This document shows, piece after piece, positions 34,066-45,792 of a stretch of DNA of 64,000 bases; within the stretch, counting starts at the first letter, position 1; each line of letters starts with the position of its first letter. The translations under genes were made by a program, and so were the position numbers. The stretch is from Nocardioides flavescens (GTDB lineage Bacteria > Actinomycetota > Actinomycetes > Propionibacteriales > Nocardioidaceae): NCBI RefSeq assembly GCF_009823805.1, contig NZ_WUEK01000004.1:124001-188000 (forward strand), read 5' to 3'. The notes below the pieces were generated by a model. That model did not search any database, was not told the DNA's origin, and saw only the letters and a program-made list of their open reading frames with translations.

Positions 34066-34800
34066 GTGCGCGACGATGCCAGGGTGGATCGGAGGGCGGA
34101 CCGCGTACGCCGCGCGCTGGCTGGCCTCGGCGGCGCGCTCGTCCTCGGAGCGGGCGGAGTCCTCGCCGGCTGCTCGAGCGCCTCGCCCCCGAGCCGCCCC
34201 ACCGGCATCGACGAGCTGACCGTCCCGACGCCCTCGCCGGACCCGACGGACTTCGTCGCCCGCGTCGACAATCCCTGGCTGCCGCTCACCCCCGGCACGA
34301 CGCTGACCTACGAGCTCGTCGAGGGCGGCGCGGCCCCGGCCGGCGGCGACGTCGTCGTCGCGGTGCGCGACGACACCGTCGACGTCGACGGTGTGGCTGC
34401 GACGGCGGTCGATCGCACCGACCCCGACGGCACGGTCGTCACCGACCTCTACGCCCAGGACCGCTCCGGCAACGTCTGGTGGCTCGGCCGCGAGGGCGTC
34501 TGGCGAGCCGGTGTCGACGGGGCGGAGGCGGGCCTCGCCGTACCGGCGCACCCGCGCATCGGTGACGGCTGGCGCCCGGCGTACGCCGAGGGCGTGGTCG
34601 AGGACGTCGCAACCGTCGTCTCGACCGACGCGGGGTCCACGGGGCCGGGCGGCACCTTCGGCGGGCTGCTCGAGATCGAGACCACCAGCGAGCTGCCGGG
34701 CGCGTCCGACGTCAGCACGCTGTACGCCGAGGGGCTGGGCGTCGTCTCCAGGAGCGACGACGACAGCCTGCTGCGGATCCTCGACGTCAGCGGCGGCTGA
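34066..34800 (+). CDS. Predicted lipoprotein, unknown
   Basis: 244 residues from a GTG at 34066; a GTG at 34084 would give a shorter, equally good signal peptide. Arg-rich n-region, hydrophobic LGGALVLGAGGVLAGC with lipobox LAGC, then a Pro/Ser/Thr linker. The mature domain starts FVARVDNPWLPLTPGTTLTYE and is beta-rich with no Cys beyond the lipobox. No known enzymatic motif. It diverges from mdh across a 49-bp gap. Confidence 0.82.
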   Translation: MRDDARVDRRADRVRRALAGLGGALVLGAGGVLAGCSSASPPSRPTGIDELTVPTPSPDPTDFVARVDNPWLPLTPGTTLTYELVEGGAAPAGGDVVVAVRDDTVDVDGVAATAVDRTDPDGTVVTDLYAQDRSGNVWWLGREGVWRAGVDGAEAGLAVPAHPRIGDGWRPAYAEGVVEDVATVVSTDAGSTGPGGTFGGLLEIETTSELPGASDVSTLYAEGLGVVSRSDDDSLLRILDVSGG

Positions 34801-34816
34801 CCGCAGCGGCTCGGGT

Positions 34817-34965
34817 GGTTTCGAGACGGGCCTGGCGGCCCTCCTCAACCACCGTGGGACGGGCCTGGCGGCCCTCCTCAACCACCGTGGGACGGGCCTG
34901 GCGGCCCTCCTCAACCACCGTGGGACGGGCCTGGCGGCCCTCCTCGACCACCGTCAAGAGGCGCG
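34817..34965. repeat. GGTTTCGAGACGG element, copy B, expanded as a 33-bp tandem repeat
   Basis: After GGTTTCGAGACGGG, a 33-bp unit beginning ACGGGCCTGGCGGCCCTCCT starts at 34826, 34859, 34892 and 34925, the last copy with one change. It is one arm of the dispersed element amplified in tandem between two convergent genes. There are no unique spacers, so it is not a CRISPR array. Confidence 0.9.
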
Positions 34966-34983
34966 CCACGACGACCGCAGCGG

Positions 34984-36048
34984 TCAGGGCTGACCGGGGT
35001 TGCGGTACTGCGTCTGGTCGTCGCCGTAGGTCTGCTGCGTCCACTGCTCGGTCCGCTGGTCCGGCTGCTCGCCGGGGGAGACCGCCGGGTCGGAGACGGC
35101 CGGGGTGGCCGTGGTCTGGTCGGCCGCGGCGTGCGAGCCGGGGGTGGCGGGCTGCCACTGCTCGAGCGGCTTCCACTCCTGCGCGGCGTGGTCCCACTGC
35201 CAGCCGTCCTGGATGATCGGCTCCTGCTGCCAGGCGGCGTGCTCGGTGTCGGCCTGCTGCTGGTTCCACTCCTGCTGGAACTGGTCGGGCTGGGTGTAGC
35301 CCGCCGGGGCGGGGGTGCGGGCCGGGAACGAGAAGCCGGAGCCGGGGACCGGCTCGCTGGCCTGGCCGAACAGCAGCGGGTAGGTCGCGCCGGCCACGAC
35401 CGCACCGACCAGCGGGGCGAGGATGAACAGCCACAGCTGCAGGATCGCGTCGCCGCCCGCGAAGAGCGCGACGCCGATGGAGCGGGCCGGGTTGACCGAG
35501 GTGCCGGTGAGGTTGATCGAGGCCAGGTGGATCATCGTCAGCGCCAGGCCGATGGTCAGCGGCGCGAAGGCGGGGCTCTCGTTGCGCGCGTCCGTGACGG
35601 CGAGGATGACGTAGACGAAGAGCGCGGTCAGCAGCAGCTCCAGCAGGAACGCCGACCAGACGGCGTAGCCGGTGCCGTCGTCGCCGAAGGAGTTCTGGCC
35701 GAGCCCGCCGACGGAGATGTCGTAGCCGTCGATGCCCTGGACGAGCACGAACAGCGAGAGCCCGGCGAGGATCGCGCCGCCGAGCTGCGCACCGACGTAG
35801 ACGGGCACCTCACGCCAGGCCATCCGCCCGCTCACCGCCGCGCCCACGGAGACCGCGGGGTTGAGGTGGGCGCCGGAGATCCGCCCGAAGGCGTAGGCGC
35901 CGACCAGCACGCTCAGGCCGAAGGCCAGGGCGGTCGCGAGGTAGTCACCGCCGCTGAAGATCGCGGTCCCGCACCCGAAGAGGACGAGGACGTAGGTGCC
36001 GAGGGCCTCGGCGGCGATCTTCTGCGTGGTGCTGGACGTTTCGGCCAT
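34984..36048 (-). CDS. AqpZ-like aquaporin with long Gln/Trp-rich tail
   Basis: 354 residues from the ATG at 36048 ([10 protein letters not shown]). Six helices and the two NPA loops are present ([10 protein letters not shown] and TSVNPARS). With this start, Phe-43, His-174, Thr-183 and Arg-189 fall at the selectivity-filter positions of E. coli AqpZ, indicating a water-selective pore and supporting the start over the ATG three codons earlier. After residue ~230 comes a ~120-residue hydrophilic tail rich in Gln, Trp and Pro ([29 protein letters not shown]), absent from ordinary aquaporins. Confidence 0.93.
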   Translation of the reverse strand: MAETSSTTQKIAAEALGTYVLVLFGCGTAIFSGGDYLATALAFGLSVLVGAYAFGRISGAHLNPAVSVGAAVSGRMAWREVPVYVGAQLGGAILAGLSLFVLVQGIDGYDISVGGLGQNSFGDDGTGYAVWSAFLLELLLTALFVYVILAVTDARNESPAFAPLTIGLALTMIHLASINLTGTSVNPARSIGVALFAGGDAILQLWLFILAPLVGAVVAGATYPLLFGQASEPVPGSGFSFPARTPAPAGYTQPDQFQQEWNQQQADTEHAAWQQEPIIQDGWQWDHAAQEWKPLEQWQPATPGSHAAADQTTATPAVSDPAVSPGEQPDQRTEQWTQQTYGDDQTQYRNPGQP

Positions 36049-36114
36049 GGTCGGCATGCTAGTGGCGTTACCCGACATCGGGCCCCGGTTCACACACACC
36101 CGCGAGCCGAGATA

Positions 36115-36128
36115 TCTTGATGTCAAGA
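36115..36128. promoter_or_regulatory. Palindromic operator candidate upstream of icd
   Basis: TCTTGATGTCAAGA is a perfect 6-bp inverted repeat with a 2-bp centre, 42 bp upstream of the icd start in the divergent aquaporin-icd gap. Its AT-rich character stands out from the surroundings. The binding protein is unknown. Confidence 0.5.
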
Positions 36129-36170
36129 GACCGCACGAGCACCGTCCGTCGACGCCAGGAGCGAGCAGGC

Positions 36171-38388
<2,218 letters not shown>

Positions 38389-38399
<11 letters not shown>

Positions 38400-38421
38400 C
38401 CCTGGGATGACCCTGGGATGA
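38389..38421. repeat. Three exact 11-bp repeats (CCCTGGGATGA) across the icd stop
   Basis: Copies at 38389, 38400 and 38411 each end in TGA. Because 11 is not a multiple of three, the TGAs lie in three different frames, so every frame is stopped. The third copy runs into GGAGG, the ribosome-binding site of the next gene. Confidence 0.95.
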
Positions 38422-38428
38422 TGGAGGC

Positions 38429-38944
38429 GTGAGCGAGACCAGCAGCAGCACCCAGCAGACGCCCCGGCCACCCGACCTCGAGCGGCGCACGCTGACGCCG
38501 CTCGGCTACGCCGTGGCGACGATCGTGCCGGTGCTGATCGCGGCGATCGGGCTGACGATCCTGCACTTCAACTACGACCCCGAGGACAACGTCGACGGGG
38601 AGCGGGTGCCGCTGCTGGTCTCCAACTACCTCCCGGGTCAGGACTCGGCCGGCGCGCTCATCTCGGGCGAGCTGACCCTCGACGACGACGGGTGCGTCCG
38701 GATCCTGCAGGCCGACGGCACCGAGCTCACCGCCGTGTGGCCGGCCGGCTGGGAGGCGACCCAGGTCGACGGCGACCTGCGCCTCTACGACACCGATCGT
38801 GCGATCGTCGCCCAGGGCGGCGACAGCGTGCAGATGGGCGGTGCCTACCAGGACGTCGGCGGCTACGCCGGGCGCCCGTGCGCTCCGCAGTCGGGTCAGA
38901 TCGCGCTCGTGCAGTCCGACGTGACCGTCACCGCGCGCGGCTGA
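38429..38944 (+). CDS. Single-pass membrane protein, unknown
   Basis: 171 residues from a GTG preceded by GATGGAGGC. A polar N terminus (SETSSSTQQTPRPPD), one helix (YAVATIVPVLIAAIGLTIL) and an external domain of ~120 residues with two Cys (DDGCVRILQ, GRPCAPQ). The external part has a small-barrel look (GELTLDDDGCVRI). No named family recognised. It follows icd by 29 bp and may be co-transcribed with it and the next gene. Confidence 0.75.
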   Translation: MSETSSSTQQTPRPPDLERRTLTPLGYAVATIVPVLIAAIGLTILHFNYDPEDNVDGERVPLLVSNYLPGQDSAGALISGELTLDDDGCVRILQADGTELTAVWPAGWEATQVDGDLRLYDTDRAIVAQGGDSVQMGGAYQDVGGYAGRPCAPQSGQIALVQSDVTVTARG

Positions 38945-38957
38945 GGCGGGTCCACCC

Positions 38958-39713
38958 GTGCGCGCGCTGGCCTCGCTGGCGCGCGCACTCGCGGTCGGTC
39001 TGGGCCTGACCTGGCTGAGCCGCCTGGCCCGCCGGCTGCCCGGCTCGGGCGCCTGGTGGGTGGCCCTGGCGGTGCTGGTCGTGGTCAACCTGCTGCCAGT
39101 GGTCGCCGTCCTGCGCGGCTCGGTCGCCGTCGGCGACGTGCTGCTCCTCTACTGGCTCGAGAACGTCGTCGTGTGGGCGGTGACGATCGTGCGGATCGGC
39201 ACCGCCCGCGGCGCCGGTGAGCCCGCGAAGCTCTCGGTGACGGTCAACGGCCGGGCTCAGCGCACCAGCGTGCTGGGGGCGTGGGGGCTCGCGGCGTTCT
39301 TCGCGTTCCACTACGGGCTCTTCACGCTCGTGCACGGGGTCTTCACCGCGCTGCTGGCGTGGTCGTCGGGCGTCCCGGGCGACCTGTCACCGGTCCTGTG
39401 GCTGGTCGCCGCGATCGCCGCGAGCCACCTCGTCTCGCTGGTGCTCGTCTGGTTCGCGCGGGGCGAGCGGCGCGTCGTGAGCCCGACCGAGGCGATGGGG
39501 GCGCCGTACCCCCGCATGCTGGCGCTGCACGCCGCGATCCTCGGCGGCTTCTTCCTGTTCCTGCGTGACGGTCCCGCGTCGGGCCCGGTGGGCGGCGTGG
39601 CGATCTTGTGCCTGGTCAAGCTGGCGATCGACGTGTCGTTCCACCTGCGCCAGCGCCGTCGTACACCGTTGCCGCAGCGCGGTGACGGGCTCTACGGGCC
39701 GGCTGCGGTCTGA
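38958..39713 (+). CDS. DUF6498-like polytopic membrane protein
   Basis: 251 residues from a GTG, 13 bp after the previous gene. Five to six hydrophobic helices. Features such as LLLYWLENVVVWAVTIVRI, FFAFHYGLFTLVHGVF and GGVAILCLVKLAIDVSFHL resemble DUF6498 proteins. The His residues in the FHYGLFTLVHG helix could bind metal or heme, but this is speculation. Function unknown. Confidence 0.75.
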   Translation: MRALASLARALAVGLGLTWLSRLARRLPGSGAWWVALAVLVVVNLLPVVAVLRGSVAVGDVLLLYWLENVVVWAVTIVRIGTARGAGEPAKLSVTVNGRAQRTSVLGAWGLAAFFAFHYGLFTLVHGVFTALLAWSSGVPGDLSPVLWLVAAIAASHLVSLVLVWFARGERRVVSPTEAMGAPYPRMLALHAAILGGFFLFLRDGPASGPVGGVAILCLVKLAIDVSFHLRQRRRTPLPQRGDGLYGPAAV

Positions 39714-39732
39714 GGAACGGTCCGAGCGAGGC

Positions 39733-40095
39733 TCAGAGGAGCTGGAGCGGAGCTCCGAGCGGGTCGACGTGGTCGCGCACCGTGGCGCCGACCCAGAGGG
39801 TGACGGCGCGGGCGGGGTCGGTCTCCTCGGGCGCCCACTCGCCGACCCAGCCGGCGACCGCGGCGGCCAGCAGGCGGCCGGGCTCGGCGTCGGGGTCCCG
39901 CGTGAGGAGGTTGACGCTCACCCGCGGGGGAGCGGCGAGGTCGACGGTCGCGGTGCCGACCGGCACCTCGACGTAGACCTGGCCGTAGGCGTGGTCGGGC
40001 AGGCAGGCCAACAGCGTGGCCACGGCCGGGGCGTCCGCGAGGTCACCCGCGACGAGCACGTGCTCGAGCGGTCCCCGGCGTCGGTGCGGCCTCAT
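39733..40095 (-). CDS. Stand-alone SIP-domain protein, iron-regulated
   Basis: 120 residues, ATG at 40095. The start HVLVAGDLADAPAVATLLACLP matches the C-terminal half of siderophore-interacting proteins (NADPH-binding side), but no FAD-binding domain precedes it. An IdeR/DtxR-like box lies 9 bp upstream, overlapping where transcription would begin, so repression by iron is likely. It may be a remnant or partner of a siderophore ferric reductase. Confidence 0.72.
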   Translation of the reverse strand: MRPHRRRGPLEHVLVAGDLADAPAVATLLACLPDHAYGQVYVEVPVGTATVDLAAPPRVSVNLLTRDPDAEPGRLLAAAVAGWVGEWAPEETDPARAVTLWVGATVRDHVDPLGAPLQLL

Positions 40096-40104
40096 GGGAC
40101 CACC

Positions 40105-40123
40105 TTAGGTGAGCCTCACCTCA
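40105..40123 (-). promoter_or_regulatory. IdeR/DtxR-type iron box
   Basis: TTAGGTGAGCCTCACCTCA closely follows the actinobacterial iron-box pattern TTAGGTTAGSCTAACCTAA, with dyad symmetry GGTGAG/CTCACC. It lies directly upstream of the SIP-domain gene and would block its transcription when Fe2+-loaded IdeR binds. Confidence 0.75.
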
Positions 40124-40170
40124 CCGACAAGCCGGGGACCCGCCCCGAAGGGGTGGAGCTCCGCCGTCGA

Positions 40171-40659
40171 TCAGTGGGCGATGTGCGCCTGCAGCAGCCA
40201 GCGGTCCTTGACCAGGCCACGCTCGATCTCGATGGCGACGTCCTGGCTGCTCAGGTCGAGCTCGTCGAGGCCGCTGACGGCGGTGCGCACGGTGACCAGC
40301 GCGGCGTCGATCTGGTTGACGATCTGGGCGACCGACTCCTGCCACTGGTGGAAGCCGGCGGGCATCTCGGGCAGCGAGTTCTGCGCCGCGACGGTCGCGA
40401 TGCGCGAGTCGAGGGGCAGGCCGAGGGCGACGATGCGCTCCGCGGCGGTGTCGGCGTAGTCCTGGGCGTGGGCGACGACCTGATCGAGCTGCTCGTGGAC
40501 GCCGGCGAAGCTGCCGCCGCGCACGTGCCAGTGGGCCTGCTTGCCGTTGACGACCAGGGCCTCGAGGTCGATGACGACCGGGGTGAGGAACTGCGCGGCA
40601 CCCGCGGCGACCTCGGGCGTGGTGGACAGGTCGGAGGGAGTGGCGGTCTGGACGGTCAC
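40171..40659 (-). CDS. dps: Dps-family ferritin-like DNA-protection protein
   Basis: 162 residues from a GTG. The Dps ferroxidase signature is present: NGKQAHWHVRGGSFAGVHEQLD (two His and acidic ligands) followed by DYADTAAERIVALGLPLDSR. It ends with WLLQAHIAH. Dps dodecamers oxidise and store iron with peroxide and protect DNA. The gene lies next to an iron-regulated SIP gene but starts upstream of the iron box, so it need not share that control. Confidence 0.92.
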   Translation of the reverse strand: MTVQTATPSDLSTTPEVAAGAAQFLTPVVIDLEALVVNGKQAHWHVRGGSFAGVHEQLDQVVAHAQDYADTAAERIVALGLPLDSRIATVAAQNSLPEMPAGFHQWQESVAQIVNQIDAALVTVRTAVSGLDELDLSSQDVAIEIERGLVKDRWLLQAHIAH

Positions 40660-40832
40660 GGGGACTCCTCGGTGTGGTCCGGTGCAGGGATCAGCGTCTT
40701 GAACGACTCCAGATTGCCCGGTCGGGTGAGGTCGCGCAACGAAGCGGAGGCTGCCCTGACCTGGGCGTTGTGGCCGATCCCACCCCTCGTGAACGGCCGT
40801 GGAATAGGCCAGCGGGCGCTCGACCTTGGACC

Positions 40833-42098
40833 ATGGTGACAGTGACGAGCCTCAGCACCGCCCAGCCCTCGGCCGCGGAGTCGAAGCGTTCCGAGCACCA
40901 CACCGACCCGCGCTTCACGCTCGCCGTGCTCGCGCTGGCCGTCGGCAGCTTCGCGATCGGAACGACGGAGTTCGTGACGATGGGCGTCCTGCCGCAGGTC
41001 GCCGAGGGGATCGGGGTCACCGTCCCGCAGGCGGGCCACGTCATCTCCGCCTACGCGCTCGGCGTCGTCGTCGGCGCCCCGGTCATCGCCTACTTCGGCG
41101 CCAAGCTGCCCCGCCGCTCGCTCGCGCTGTGGCTGATGGTCGCCTACGCCTGCTTCAACGCCATCAGCGCGCTCGCGCCGACGTACGGCACGCTGATGGT
41201 GGCGCGCTTCGTCGACGGTCTCCCGCACGGCGGCTACTTCGGCGTCGCGGCCCTCATCGCCGCCGACATGGTCACCCCCGAGCGGCGCGGCCGGGCCATC
41301 TCGCTGGTGATGATGGGCCTGCCGGTCGCCAACGTCGTCGGCGTCCCCGCCGCGACCTGGCTGGGCCAAGCACTCGGCTGGCGTGCGGCGTACTGGGTCG
41401 TCGCGGGGCTCGCGGTGCTCAGCCTGGTGATGGTCACGCTCTTCGTGCCGCGCCAGCCCGGTGACCCGGCGGCCACCGGTCGCCGTGAGCTCTCTGCGCT
41501 CGGGCGGCCGCAGGTGTGGTTCGCGCTCGTCGCCGGGGCCGTCGGCTTCGGCGGGCTCTTCGCGCTGTTCTCCTACGTCGCGCCGATGGTCACCGACGTC
41601 GGTGGACTGAGCGAGGGGGCCGTGCCGGTCTTCCTGCTCACCATGGGCGTGGGCATGGTCTTCGGCAACTGGGTCGCGGGCATGCTCGTCGACTGGTCGC
41701 TGCGCACCTCGCTGATCGCTTCGCCGGTGGGCCTCGTGGTCGCCCTGCTGCTGACCTGGGCGCTCGCGCCGTACGGCTGGGTGGCGCTGGTCGGGGTCTT
41801 CTCGGTCACCACCGTGGGCTCGGTGCTCGCCCTCGCCCTCATGATGCGCCTCATCGACGCCGCGGGGGAGGCGCAGACGCTCGGCGCCGCGCTCAGCCAC
41901 GCCGCCCTCAACTCCGGCAACGCCCTCGGCGCCTGGCTCGGCGGGGTGACGATCGCGGCCGGGTTCGACTACCGCTCGCCGCTGCTCGTGGGTGCGCTGT
42001 CCTCGGTCGCCGGCTTCGTCGTGCTCGTCGTGGCCTACCGCACCGAGGGCCGCAGCGCGTCGTCGGAGGCCGGCCAGTCGGTCGCCAGCAGGTCGTAG
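40833..42098 (+). CDS. MFS efflux transporter, DHA1 (AraJ/YdhP-like) type
   Basis: 421 residues from the ATG at 40833. About 12 helices; the start VGSFAIGTTEFVTMGVLPQVA and the motif-C-like segment MGLPVANVVGVPAATWLGQ are typical of the AraJ/YdhP/arabinose-efflux group. It is probably a drug or sugar exporter. The last 64 bp overlap the end of the double-GNAT gene on the other strand. Confidence 0.9.
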   Translation: MVTVTSLSTAQPSAAESKRSEHHTDPRFTLAVLALAVGSFAIGTTEFVTMGVLPQVAEGIGVTVPQAGHVISAYALGVVVGAPVIAYFGAKLPRRSLALWLMVAYACFNAISALAPTYGTLMVARFVDGLPHGGYFGVAALIAADMVTPERRGRAISLVMMGLPVANVVGVPAATWLGQALGWRAAYWVVAGLAVLSLVMVTLFVPRQPGDPAATGRRELSALGRPQVWFALVAGAVGFGGLFALFSYVAPMVTDVGGLSEGAVPVFLLTMGVGMVFGNWVAGMLVDWSLRTSLIASPVGLVVALLLTWALAPYGWVALVGVFSVTTVGSVLALALMMRLIDAAGEAQTLGAALSHAALNSGNALGAWLGGVTIAAGFDYRSPLLVGALSSVAGFVVLVVAYRTEGRSASSEAGQSVASRS

Positions 42099-43156
42099 CC
42101 CGCGAGGTCCACGACCGACCCGTCGCCGGTGCGGGCCGCCGCGCGACGGGTGCCCGTCGGTGCGAAGCCGAGGTGCTCGAGCACCCGGCGTGACGCGCGG
42201 TGGGGCGAGGCGACGTACGCCGCCACCCGCGGCAGCGACAGCGCACCGAAGGCGTGGTCCAGCGCCAGCGCGCCCGCCTCGACCGTCAGCCTGCGCCTGC
42301 GGGCCTCCGGGTGCGTCCAGTAGCCGAGCTCCGGCTCCTCCGCGAGCCGGTAGATGCCGACGGCGCCGAGCAGCCGGTCGTCGCCCGCGTCGGCGACGGC
42401 CCAGGTCACGGTGTGCGCGGTCGCGAGCCGCTCGGTGACCTGCTCGAGGTAGCGCTCGGCGTCCGCGAGGCCGGGGGAGCGGGGGACGAAGGCGAGCCAG
42501 TGCTGCGTCCGCTCGTCGCCCAGCCCCTCGACGACCCGCGCCGCGTCCTCGGGGCGGAAGGGGCGGAGCCGGACCCGCGCGCCCTCGACGGGCGGGTTGG
42601 CGAGCCAGGGGGAGCGCGGCTCGCGGGGCTCACCGGCCAGCAGGGTGCCGACCCAGCCGTCGATCAGCTCCCCTCGCTGGGGCAGGTAGCCGCGGACCGT
42701 GCCGTCGAAGGAGAACCCGACGCGCCACGCCAGCCGGCGGCTGGCCCAGTTGCCGCGGTCGGCGCGCCAGACGACCGTGCGCAGCCCCTGGGTCTCGAGG
42801 CCCCAGGCGAGCAGCAGCCGCACGCCCCGCTCGACGGCACCGGTGCCGCGCACGTCGGGGTGGGCGCCGAACCCGATCTCTGCCCGGTCGGCACCGATCG
42901 GCCGCAGCGAGATGGTCCCGCCGAAGCGTCCGTCGACCTCGAGCGCAAAGGCCCACTCCGTGCCCGTGGCCCAGCCGGCGGGCACGACGTGGGCGACGAA
43001 CCCGACTGCGTCGGTCTCGGCGTACGGCACGGGGACCGTGGTCCACGCCTGCGACAGCGGGTCGCGGCACTGCTCCACCACGCGGGGTACGTCGTCCAGG
43101 CGGTGCGCGCGCAGCGCCACCGCACCGTCGGTCAAGGTGGGGGCGGGGGAGGCCAC
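42035..43156 (-). CDS. Tandem GNAT acetyltransferase
   Basis: 373 residues from a GTG. Two GNAT domains in a row: residues ~5-175 (IGFGAHPDVRGTGAVERGVRL as the acetyl-CoA loop) and ~190-360 (LGYWTHPEARRRRLTVEAGAL, VLEHLGFAPTGTRR). Both resemble RimJ/RimL-type N-acetyltransferases. The tandem form suggests duplication within one gene. Acceptor unknown. Confidence 0.88.
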   Translation of the reverse strand: MASPAPTLTDGAVALRAHRLDDVPRVVEQCRDPLSQAWTTVPVPYAETDAVGFVAHVVPAGWATGTEWAFALEVDGRFGGTISLRPIGADRAEIGFGAHPDVRGTGAVERGVRLLLAWGLETQGLRTVVWRADRGNWASRRLAWRVGFSFDGTVRGYLPQRGELIDGWVGTLLAGEPREPRSPWLANPPVEGARVRLRPFRPEDAARVVEGLGDERTQHWLAFVPRSPGLADAERYLEQVTERLATAHTVTWAVADAGDDRLLGAVGIYRLAEEPELGYWTHPEARRRRLTVEAGALALDHAFGALSLPRVAAYVASPHRASRRVLEHLGFAPTGTRRAAARTGDGSVVDLAGYDLLATDWPASDDALRPSVR

Positions 43157-43185
43157 GCACCCAGGGTGCCGTACTGCAGACGCAC

Positions 43186-43218
43186 GACGGCCCGGCCCCC
43201 ATAGGGGACCGGGCCGTC
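43186..43218 (-). terminator. Hairpin terminator after the secreted lysine-rich protein
   Basis: GACGGCCCGG and CCGGGCCGTC form a perfect 10-bp stem around a C/G-rich loop, 13 bp beyond the stop at 43231 on the minus strand and before the next gene start at 43156. Confidence 0.75.
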
Positions 43219-43230
43219 AGTGAGCGGGAG

Positions 43231-43986
43231 TCAGGGAGTGACGTTGACGGTGATGGTGTTCGACGAGATGTAGTCCGAGTACTCCGGACCGTCGGTGTAG
43301 TAGACGTTGAAGAAGTAGGTACCCGGGCCCTTGGGGCCGAGGTTGCCGGAGCCCTTGATGACGTCGCAGATGAAGCTCGAGTCGGAGAAGGTGCCATCGG
43401 AGTTCAGCGACGTGAACCCGAGGAACGACGGCGAGCTCGAGCCGCCCTTGATCTTGCCGTCCTGGTAGATGTCGGCGTAGCCCTCGGTGGCCGGCTTGCC
43501 CTTGAAGCGGATCGAGCCGCTCAGGGCCGGGGCCCGGAAGCAGTCGGCCGCGGCGGAGTAGGTGAAGGTCGTCGAGTTGACGGTCAGGAGGGAGTCGTAG
43601 ACCTCGAACTTGGTCTTGCCCTTCTTGCCCTTGAAGGAGGCGGTGACCTTGTACTTGCCGGTCCCCAGCGGCGGCACCTTGTAGACCGCGCGGCCGTTCT
43701 TGATCTTCACGGCCTTCTTCACCTTGGCGGCGTCGCCCTTGACGACGAACTTCACCTTGCCCTTGCCCTTGACCAGAGCGGTGAGCTTCATCTTGCCGAT
43801 GCCGGGCTGCACACCCTTGGACGAGCGCTTGATCTTGATCTTGCCGGCCTTGGCCTTGGCGGCGTCAGTGGTGGAGACGGAGGTGACGGGGGCGGCCGAG
43901 GCCGAGGTGGCCGTCGAGACCAGGGCGGGGGTGGCGAGCGCCAGGGTGGTGACCGCGGCGATGCTCAGCGAGGCGAACCTGCGCAT
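43231..43986 (-). CDS. Secreted lysine-rich Ig-like domain protein
   Basis: 251 residues, ATG at 43986 with AAGGAG upstream. A Sec signal peptide (MRRFASLSIAAVTTLALATP ... SASAAP) is followed by a Lys/Gly-rich region whose strands (KMKLTALVKGKGKVKFVVKG, GKYKVTASFKGKKGKTKFEV) suggest an Ig-like fold. The C-terminal half is Ser/Tyr/Gly-rich with two Cys (ADCFRAP, FICDVIKG). No catalytic motif. The strongly basic mature protein might bind teichoic acids or peptidoglycan; this is inference. Confidence 0.85.
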   Translation of the reverse strand: MRRFASLSIAAVTTLALATPALVSTATSASAAPVTSVSTTDAAKAKAGKIKIKRSSKGVQPGIGKMKLTALVKGKGKVKFVVKGDAAKVKKAVKIKNGRAVYKVPPLGTGKYKVTASFKGKKGKTKFEVYDSLLTVNSTTFTYSAAADCFRAPALSGSIRFKGKPATEGYADIYQDGKIKGGSSSPSFLGFTSLNSDGTFSDSSFICDVIKGSGNLGPKGPGTYFFNVYYTDGPEYSDYISSNTITVNVTP

Positions 43987-44106
43987 GGAGAGTGCTCCTT
44001 CAGTGTCTGGCCGGCTGCTGTCGACGAGGTGTCCCGAGGTCCCGCCGAGCCGGTCGGAGAACGGGACGGCAGGTCTGTTCCCGGCTCGGCGGTCGCCAAA
44101 CCTTGA

Positions 44107-45237
<1,131 letters not shown>

Positions 45238-45257
45238 CCCACCGGTAGGTTGTGCGG

Positions 45258-45773
45258 GTGCCGACGATCGGAGTGGCCGTCGCGATCCCGGAGCCCTGGG
45301 CCAGCGAGCTGCAGGACTACCGGGCCTCGGTGGGTGACCCGCAGGCCGGGTCGGTGCCGACCCACATCACGCTCGTCCCGCCCACCGAGGTGAGTGACGA
45401 GGAGCTCGTCGAGATCGAGCGCCACCTGGAGCGGTCCGCGGCCGAGCTCGCGCCGTTCGAGGTGCACCTGCGGGGCACGGGGACATTCCGGCCCGTCTCG
45501 CCGGTGGTGTTCGTGGCCCTGGTCGAGGGCATCTCGCAGTGCGAGCAGCTGGCGTCGACCGTGTGCCGGGGGCCGCTGGCGGTCGACCTCAGCTTCCCCT
45601 ACCACCCGCACGTGACGATCGCCCATGACATCGCCGAGGACCGCCTCGACCAGGCCTTCGACGAGCTCGCGGGCTTCGAGTGCGCCTTCGACGTGTCGAC
45701 GTTCCACCTCTACGTGCACGACGTGGACCGCGGCTGGACCCCCACCCGCAGGTTCTCGTTGACGCCCGGGTGA
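45258..45773 (+). CDS. 2'-5' RNA ligase/2H phosphoesterase family protein
   Basis: 171 residues from the GTG at 45258; a TAGGTT -10-like box ends seven bases before it, suggesting a leaderless transcript, while a GTG at 45252 is the alternative. Two HxT motifs (PTHITLVPP and HPHVTIAHD) mark the 2H fold, whose members hydrolyse or form 2'-5' and cyclic phosphate bonds in RNA or nucleotides. It follows trpS by 20 bp. Substrate unknown. Confidence 0.88.
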   Translation: MPTIGVAVAIPEPWASELQDYRASVGDPQAGSVPTHITLVPPTEVSDEELVEIERHLERSAAELAPFEVHLRGTGTFRPVSPVVFVALVEGISQCEQLASTVCRGPLAVDLSFPYHPHVTIAHDIAEDRLDQAFDELAGFECAFDVSTFHLYVHDVDRGWTPTRRFSLTPG

Positions 45774-45792
45774 GCGCGGGTACCTCTGCGCC

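Noticed and set aside
34826..34957. CRISPR array
   Set aside because: Repeats are directly contiguous with no unique spacers, only four copies, and no cas genes nearby.
36117..36170. 18-codon N-terminal extension of isocitrate dehydrogenase
   Set aside because: The ATG at 36171 begins the conserved [11 protein letters not shown] and has a ribosome-binding site; the extension overlaps the operator-like palindrome.
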